DNA of 64,000 nt from Strigamia acuminata. Taxonomy: Eukaryota; Arthropoda; Chilopoda; Geophilomorpha; Linotaeniidae. The stretch covers positions 3,352,186 to 3,416,185 of the forward strand of contig OX442317.1 in the NCBI GenBank assembly GCA_949358305.1. The letters are read 5' to 3'. Position numbers and translations under genes: made by a program. The stretch's first letter is position 1, and each line of letters begins with the position of its first letter. This document shows positions 57,338 through 64,000 of the stretch, piece by piece. The notes beneath the pieces were generated by a model that had not been told where the DNA came from, made no database searches, and saw nothing but the letters and a program-made list of their open reading frames with translations.

Positions 57338-57445
57338 CGGATTGGCTCCCGCTAATCCCCACTGTACGCCATATTGAATTTATCGAAATAAACTAGTCTT
57401 ACCTGTACTTTGACTTAAGTCGCATCGTAACGGACTCACAATGAC

Positions 57446-57942
57446 TTGTAATGCAACGTCGAGTGTTGCACACTAAGAAAATACCAATAACAATATCAAA
57501 TCTCAATCCAAAGTCCCATTTCTTTCTGAATTAAAAATATATACAGCAAAAAGCCCTGCAATTAACAATAATAAAGTTGTTTTAATTATTTCTTACTTGA
57601 ACAAGTGGTACAAGATCAACGAAGGTAGAAACCGACGATGTGGTTGGCACTAAAACAAAAATACATATCAAACATTTTTAATAAAATGCTTCAATCAACT
57701 TCTATTACATTCACCATTGGAAGTTTTGGTGACGAAGAAACGCAAATTAATTAATCTTTTTATTATCAGTGCCTCGTTAGCTGTTATTCTTCAATCAACC
57801 CACAACTGCTGTTACCCACCACGAATTCGTAATGTACTTCACAATTACATTAAACTGCAGATGCGATCGATAAATGGATAACATGTAGCAAGTAATATTA
57901 AATTAACAGGTGCAGTTTCATACAGTAGACATTTCGAATGAG
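57446..57942. other. 5' flank of WSD copy f
   Basis: 57780-57942 is strongly similar to 61565-61724 upstream of copy g (words CTGCAGATGCGATCGATAAA and GTAATATTAAATTAACA). It is of a different class from the 5' flank of copies b, c and d. No gene. Confidence 0.6.
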
Positions 57943-59509
57943 ATGGGAATAGCAAACAAGCTCAGAAATATGTTAGCGGTCTTCATATCACTCATAGCGT
58001 TTCTACCTGTTTACGCGTTTTTCGCTGTTGCGATAACAGTTTCGCGAATGCTCCGCTGTGTCGTAGGAATCGTGTTAACCTTACAAAGTGGCAAGAAAAC
58101 TGATTTCTTGGATGGCAGTGATTGCCTATTCCTTTCGGCTCCCGGAAAATCAAAAGTAAAGGCAATAGGTTCGTTAACATTTCAAGGAGACTTCGATCTC
58201 GACTGGATCCGAAATGAGTTAGCGAAAACGCTGCAATCCGATCGCCAAAATTACTCGCACTTTTTCAAATTCCCCGCAAAATGTTGCGGATTTTTTTATT
58301 GGCAAGAAGAGGACAATTTCCAAATAAACGATCACGTTTCGCTCTACGACTGCAAACCACCTTCAAACTACCGGCAATTATCGCAAATTCACACCGACAT
58401 AGTCAACTCTAAGCTCGAACGACCCGGCAAATCACCGTGGAAAATTTTCATTTTCCCATTAGCGGACGATTTTCCGGGTTTGCCGTCCTCAGGACCCCAT
58501 TATGTCGGCATAATGCTTTTTCACCACGCACTGACAGACGGCCATGGAAGTGCGATAACCTTCATAGACGCAATTCAGGAATCAAACCCCATTCAGAATG
58601 TCGCAGTTTCGTCAAAATCACCAATTAATTCAAGTATCGGATCGAAATATATCGAATATATGATTGTGTTAGTCAATCTACCCATGTGTTTATTGAAAAA
58701 ACTCCTGCTCCGAGACAAAAACATCCTGCACCGTGTCCCCCACATCGGTGATCAAGTCGTGTCCATTTCTACACCAATTCAATTGGAGCGCGTTAAAAGG
58801 ATCAAAAAAGCAACAGGGGCGACAGTAAATGACGTCATGATATCTTGCGTCGTTGCTGCAATCGTAAAACATTTCCAGCGTCAAAACGAGGCTTTACCCA
58901 GCGATATTCATTGCTTGATCCCCGTTTCGATGCGCAAACCCGTGTATCCAATCCTCGGAAACGAAACGTCCGGTTTCATTGTAAAATTACATTTGAATTG
59001 TGCAACTCCTCTCAACCGTTTGGCCGCCATCACGAAACAAACCAAGGATTTGAAGACATCCACCGAGCATTTGTGTCTGTACCACCTGCAAAGATGGGTC
59101 ATCAATCAATTGCCATCGGTTTTTACAACTTTTACGATTTCAATTATGCATGTTACATTTGTGCTGACAAATGTAATTGGTCCTCAATCATTGCCCTGCA
59201 AAGAGAAAGTTGGAAAATTCGTCAGCATGGGAGGGAGTCCTCCAATCGGCGGCTCTCTTGGTAATGTAATCGTTTTATTGGTTATAAATTGTTTAGCTTA
59301 TAAATTACCGTGTTGATTTTTATTTCTTCCTGTACGCTGTAGGATTATCAATATTGATAACGAGTTCGAATGGACGAATCCAAATTACTATTTCGTCTGA
59401 CAAAACCGTGTTCTCCAAATGCGAAATTCTGGAACAGATTTTGGAAGATTGCGTTGCTGAAGTTGATTTGTTAGAAGAAATAATACTTTCGACCAAAAAA
59501 AGTCTGTAA
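57943..59509 (+). CDS. WSD acyltransferase, copy f
   Basis: Exons 57943-59260 and 59343-59509 (82-bp phase-1 intron), 494 residues, starting at the conserved Met of NEMGIANKLRNM. Two hydrophobic N-terminal segments (to about residue 45), HHALTDG with His 194, and TVNDVMIS in the second half. The C-terminal part (TFVLTNVIGPQSLPCKEK) is closer to copies b and c. The 5' flank and first third are shared with copy g. AATAAA at 59744. As with the other copies, membrane-bound acyl-CoA:alcohol or acyl-CoA:diacylglycerol acyltransferase activity is inferred from the family. Confidence 0.93.
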
Positions 59510-60628
59510 AAAAAATATAATGCATATCAACTTGGAATTGTTTTTCTCAAATTAAATTAGTATAGAATTATTTATATTTGTTTTAACACGCACTGCAGTT
59601 TGTATTTAGAATTTTGTACATAACTACTGCAGATACGGATTGCAAGATCAACTGTATACATTCGGTACCAGTATTTATCTACTTTCATTTACGTTATAAC
59701 TAGCCTATTAATTCGAGTTGCTGGCAATGGATAATTTCAGTGGAATAAATATGCAAATGTGCAAATACGCAAATAAATAAAAATATTTTTTTTCCTTTTA
59801 CAAAACGAGATCGCTAAAATGAGAATTTTTATTTTAAATTGAATAAAACAGGTGTCGCTAAAAAGAAGGAAACTGGTTTCTGCAACTAATTGTTAATCAC
59901 AATTTGTGATGGCCACTTGGATTGAGCTTGGCTGCTGCCAAAATTACCTTAGATTTTGTGATTGTGTATGTTTTCTCTTTTGTGTTTTTGCAATTATGCA
60001 CATGATTGGTGGAACTGATACCACGTGACAAATCCAAAAGTGCAAAATTGCTAAAGTTGCAAAATTGCCTTAATTAATGAAACCCTCCCTTATGACATAT
60101 TTAAATGTGCTTGATTTTGGCCATATTTGAGCGCTCAAATGCGGTCGGTGTGTTTAAATGATCCGCTGAGCAGTATTCAGATATTTCACGAAATTTCGGC
60201 CGCGTTTGAGCTCTCGAACGCGGTCAGCCATGTTTAAATGTTTCGCTATGCTGCTGCACAGAATTTTGGCCGCGATTGAGCTCTCGACTGCGGCTGGTCG
60301 ATTGGAATTACAAACAGGAAGTTATCCAACGGTTCTAATTGCGCATGTGCAATAGTTGGATTTTGGCAAATTTTAAGGGCGTTCAAAGTTGAAATCCGAT
60401 TTCCTTGATTTCTGAAAATCAAGAAAATCACAATTTCGAAAATCCATTTAAGATTAAACGCACCTAATTTCAAATGAAAGTATTAGATCTACTTAAACAT
60501 GGAAAAAAAGAAACCAGAATTAAACGGGCCGCACCCTATTGTGTATTGTGCATTATAATGATTTAATCCTGGATCGGGCCTGAGTCCCAATGGGACTCAG
60601 GCCCGAGGAGGAAGAAAAGTGGAGTAGT
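59510..60628. other. 3' flank of copy f, then palindrome-rich repeat DNA
   Basis: 59510-59760 is a likely 3' UTR with AATAAA at 59744. 60110-60300 contains diverged GAGCGCTCAAATGCGG-type palindromes similar in style to 51215-51385. 60576-60606 is a perfect palindrome with 15-nt arms (CGGGCCTGAGTCCCA). No gene seen. Confidence 0.55.
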
Positions 60629-61204
60629 TGTGACCGTCTGGCCACCTGGGGTGACCCACGTCACTGCCACACACCACCGTGCGGCCCCAAGATCACCCCC
60701 TGATTGGGTAAAGTGATCTAGCCCGGGGGAAGGAGGTAGCGGAGTGGTGTGGGAGGAGATGTAGAGAGTGTGCGGACACCAACCAGGACGGTCGTGTGGT
60801 AAGAGTTCCAGTTGTAGTCGTCGAGGGGACAAGTCTGTCCCGGCTGTGAGGACTCCGCATCTCCTTCCCATTCACCACAGCGATGCTCAGTATCTGGGTT
60901 CACCGCCCAATACAGCCTCCATGAGTGGTCACTGCGGGCTGTAGGTAAGTACAGCATGAATGTAATGTTGAACCGACCACGTCACCCATTGGACTCACGC
61001 CCAGTGTGTGACGGGTCGGTTGCCGGTGCGGTGTGCCTTCGTGGCACCCTTGCAACGGGTAACGGGATTCCCCATACCCCTAGACAACGCAATAAAGGCC
61101 AACCAACCAATATTGTGGGAATCTTAGTTATTTTACGTGAAGTATGCGTTCCTACCCAGTGTTATTAGTCCCCTAGTTACATTGGCGAGACCATACCAGT
61201 CACA
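60629..61204 (-). mobile_element. Solo LTR (576 bp), minus orientation, 4-bp duplication TAGT
   Basis: Reverse-orientation relative of the solo LTR at 55179-55772; its start (TGTGACTGGTATGG on the minus strand) lies at 61204 and its end at 60629. TAGT flanks both sides (60625-60628 and 61205-61208). It shares blocks such as the CACACGACCGTCCTGGTTGG-like and GGGGTATGGGGAATCCCGTT segments. Confidence 0.9.
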
Positions 61205-61724
61205 TAGTTTTTAGGTCTACTGGTTGATTTATTTGTGTCCAGTACATTACTGGTTGCTAAGCATGACGCTTGGCAACCAGATTCATTGTTGCATGATTTA
61301 TTAATGTCAAGAATAATAAGCAAGATTGATAGGCACCCACGATTCAATGGTGTGAATTGCTAATAAACAGCGAAGGACACAACACACCCGCTGCTAAAAA
61401 GATTGCAGCTGCAGGAAAGTCATAAAAGTAATAACCGTAAATGCTCAAATAATGCACCACTCTATGTAAACAAAACCTAGATCCTCCGCAATTCAGATAT
61501 TGAATTCAATCGGTTCGATCAATTTAGGCCTTTAACTATTGCGTTTTGTTCAATTTAGACCCACGTTACAATTCAACCAACCCACAACTGCTATTGCCCA
61601 CCATCAATTCGTAATGTACTTCACAATTACATTAAACTGCAGATGCGATCGATAAATGGATAACATATAGCAAGTAATATTAAATTAACAAGTGCAGTTT
61701 CTTAAAGTGGACATTTCGAATAAG
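61205..61724. other. 5' flank of WSD copy g, with an empty LTR site
   Basis: 61420-61566 is paralogous to 55040-55178 and has the uninterrupted AATTTAGACCCACGTTACAA target. 61565-61724 is paralogous to the 5' flank of copy f. No gene. Confidence 0.6.
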
Positions 61725-63290
61725 ATGGGAATAGCAAACAAGCTCAGAAATATGTTATCGGTCTTCGTACCGCTCATAGCGTTTCTACCTGTTTACGCGT
61801 TTCTCGCCGTGGTGATAACAATTTCGCGAATGCTCCGCAGTGTCGTAGGAATCGTGTTAACCTTACAAAGTGGAAAGAAAACTAATTTCTTGGATGACAG
61901 TGATTGCCTATTCCTTTGTTTTCACGGAAAATCAAAAGTACGGCCAATAGATTCGTTAATATTCCAAGGAGACTTCGATCTCGACTGGATCCGAAATGAG
62001 TTAGCGAAAACGCTGCAATCGGATCGCCAAAATTACTCGCACTTTTTACAATTCCCCGCAAAATGTTGCGGATTTTTTTATTGGCAAGAAGAGAACAATT
62101 TCCAAATAGACGATCACGTTACGCTCTACGACTGCAAACCACCTTCAAACTACCGGCAATTATCGCAAATTCACACCGACATAGCCAACTCTAAACTCGA
62201 ACGACCCGGCAAATCGCCGTGGAAAGCTTTCTTTTTCCCATTAGCGGACGATTTTCCGGATTTGCCGTCCCCAGGACCCCATTACGCCGGCCTAATGCTT
62301 TTTCACCACGTACTGACAGACGGCTATAAAATTCTGAAAACGTTCACAGAAACATTTCAAGAGTCAAAACCGACTCCAACCGCAGCTGCGTCGTCAAAAA
62401 CACCAATTATCTCGAGAGTCGGGTCGACATGCATCGAATATTTGATTGTTTTCATCAATCTACCCATGTTCTTATTTAAACAACTCCTGATCCGAGACAA
62501 ACACATCCTGCACCGTGTCCCCCAAATCGGTGATCGACTCGTGTCCGTTTCGCCACCAATTCAATTGGAGCGCGTTAACAGAATCAAAAACGCAAGTGGA
62601 TCGACGGTGAATGATATCGTGCTATCTTGCGTCGTTGCTGCAATCGAAAAACATTTCCAGCGTGAAAACGAGGCTTTACCCAGCGATATTCATTGCTTGA
62701 TTCCCGTTTCAATGCGCACACCCGAGCACCCAATCCTCGCAAACGAGCTGTCCGGATTCATGTTAAAATTGCCTTTGAATTGCCCAACTCCTCTCGACCG
62801 TTTGACCGTCATTCCAAAACAAACCAAGAATTCGAAGACATCCAGCGAGCATGTGTGTCTGTACTATCTGCAAAAATGCTTCATCAATCAATTGCCATCG
62901 GTTATTACAAGTGTTCTTAGTAGAAATTCTCATATTACATTTATCCTAACAAATCAAACTGGTGCTCAGCGTCTGCCCTGCAACGAGAAAACTGGTAATT
63001 TCGTCAGTATGGAAGCAATACCTCCGCACGGGGCCAATGTTGGTAATGTGTTCGTTTTGTTTTCTTTATCAATTTAGTTTATGAATTAGAGTTTCGATCT
63101 TTCTTTGTTTATTTATGCTGTAGGATTCGCAATATGCATAATTAGCTCGAATGGACGATTCCAAATTAGTATTTCGTCTGACAAAACTGTGTTCTCCAAA
63201 CGCGAAATTCTAGAACAGATTATGGAAGATTGTGCCAGTAAAATTGATTTGTTAGAAGAAAAAATACTTTCGACCAAAAAAAGATTGTAA
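61725..63290 (+). CDS. WSD acyltransferase, copy g (mosaic)
   Basis: Exons 61725-63042 and 63124-63290 (81-bp phase-1 intron), 494 residues, starting at the conserved Met of NKMGIANKLRNM. HHVLTDG with His 194 is intact, followed by YK where most copies have YG. The N-terminal third follows copy f (LRNMLSVF, KTNFLDDSDCLFL, DFDLDWIRNELAKT), while the second half follows copy d (IRDKHILHRVPQIGDRLVSV, SGSTVNDIVLS, NSKTSSEHVCLYYLQKCF). It therefore looks like a recombinant or converted gene. AATAAA at 63450. Confidence 0.93.
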
Positions 63291-63666
63291 TCTGAATCTT
63301 GTGTAAAATCTAGTGGAATTGTTTTCAAATACACAACAGTTTCTAAGTATAATTTTAAAATGTTTACTACTCACGATTACCGGCGCCATTTTGAATTCTT
63401 TAGAGTAGCGCACTCTATTAACAAATCATATTTAAGCTGGTAGGTAATTAATAAAACCAGTCTAACTTGTAAGTGGCGACTCGTCTGACGATTTCGACAC
63501 TTCCTGATAAATATACACCATTTAACTAAATTTAAAAAAAACTATTCTTCTAAATATAGTACCAGTGACAATAATAAATAAATGAAATCAATTTCAAATC
63601 AAAGTATTGGATCTATTTGTACATGAAAACATGGAAAAACAAACAAACCAGAATAAAATGAAACTT
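63291..63666. other. 3' flank of WSD copy g
   Basis: Likely 3' UTR with AATAAA at 63450-63455, then sequence similar to the downstream of copies d and e (ACTATTCTTCTAAATATAGT, cf. 54460-54480). No gene. Confidence 0.5.
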
Positions 63667-63669
63667 AAA

Positions 63670-64000
63670 GGTCATGGGAAGAGAAAAATAAAAATTGAGG
63701 AGAAGATTGTTTGTGTCATTATTAGACCAAATCCATTGTTAAAACGTGTTCAATTGTTTCGAGAGTGTTATATCGTTCGTTTAAACGTTTGAAAATTCTC
63801 AAATGTCCTCCATTTTTAGTTTTCGAAAGTTTCCAAAAGTTGCCGTTGGTGGCGCTATTTATGACGTCATCGGCAACAAACAAGCAGCTTTTTAGCATGG
63901 GCTTGGCTTCATTTAAAAACTACGAAAATTTATTATTAGTTCTTTTGAACCTATACACTTGCAACAAATAGCAAATTGGAATATTTACTGAATATTAAAA
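63670..64000. mobile_element. Left part of a second TTAA/AGGTCATGGG element, cut by the window end
   Basis: TTAAAGGTCATGGGAAGAGA begins at 63666, matching the left end of the element at 50596. 63830-63900 (TTGCCGTTGGTGGCGCTATT, then ACGTCATCGGCAACAAACAA) parallels 50730-50770. The right end is outside the window. Confidence 0.7.

Larger units (their letters stand above)
55831..57440 (+). mobile_element. Short non-autonomous Ty3/gypsy-type LTR retrotransposon
   Basis: 1,610 bp with 188-bp LTRs (55831-56018 and 57253-57440) starting TGTGACTCCC and ending GGACTCACA, differing at three positions. A perfect 5-bp duplication ATGAC flanks it (55826-55830 and 57441-57445). A primer-binding-like TGGCGCAGTTGACAG follows the 5' LTR, and a purine-rich TGGGGGGGCG precedes the 3' LTR. 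Only a partial gag is present; protease, reverse transcriptase and integrase are absent, so it must depend on enzymes from another element. Confidence 0.96.

Noticed and set aside
35431-63290. WSD cluster as recent bacterial transfer
   Set aside because: The genes have a spliceosomal intron, AT-rich host-like composition and eukaryotic flanks; nothing here supports a recent transfer, though an ancient origin cannot be judged without a phylogeny.

Overview
This is eukaryotic, AT-rich nuclear DNA, almost certainly from an arthropod. It has spliced genes with GT/AG introns, very dense small DNA transposons, a 2 kb perfect AAT microsatellite and a short CCTAA (TTAGG-type) telomere-like run. The best phylogenetic marker is a split gene for a three-Ig cell-surface protein of the DIP/lachesin family on the minus strand. 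A springtail, crustacean or chelicerate would fit; I cannot name the species.

Layout. 1-14.7 kb: no gene supported; the AAT array (1911-3934), a 5S rRNA-derived SINE, and many nested MITEs (Tigger/pogo-like, hAT-like). 14.7-28.7 kb: DIP/lachesin-like gene on the minus strand, six coding exons recognised from the signal-peptide exon (28562) to the Ig3 exon (14735), with an 8.8 kb first intron; the C-terminal exon was not found. 28.7-30 kb: intergenic. 30-63.3 kb: a tandem, repeatedly duplicated locus on the plus strand with two gene types: (i) an MS4A/CD20-like four-transmembrane protein (one intact copy at 40552, one probably broken copy at 30458, plus relics near 35.06 and 43.1 kb), and (ii) wax ester synthase/diacylglycerol acyltransferase-like (WSD) genes. 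Five WSD copies look intact (35431, 48466, 52815, 57943, 61725). One full-length copy is broken (45979) and there are at least four fragments (32.7, 34.3, 38.2, 48.1 kb).

The 3' flank of the MS4A-like gene runs directly into the 5' flank of the WSD genes. The ancestral duplicated unit was therefore probably MS4A-like gene plus WSD gene. Each intact WSD gene is a long first exon carrying HHxxxDG at residues 194-200, a 72-82 bp phase-1 intron, and a 167 bp last exon. The copies are mosaics of one another: copy 61725 is like copy 57943 in its first half and like copy 48466 in its second, and a central block is nearly identical in all copies. This points to gene conversion or unequal crossing over.

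The paralogous blocks act as natural controls for transposon insertions. Several insertions can be compared with an empty site elsewhere in the window, including a PIF/Harbinger-type MITE (TAA), an hAT MITE (8 bp), a solo LTR (4 bp) and a Tigger MITE (TA). Two sites look like excision footprints. Other mobile DNA includes a short non-autonomous Ty3/gypsy-type element with a partial gag, two solo LTRs of another family, a TTAA-flanked piggyBac-type element and a MULE relic.
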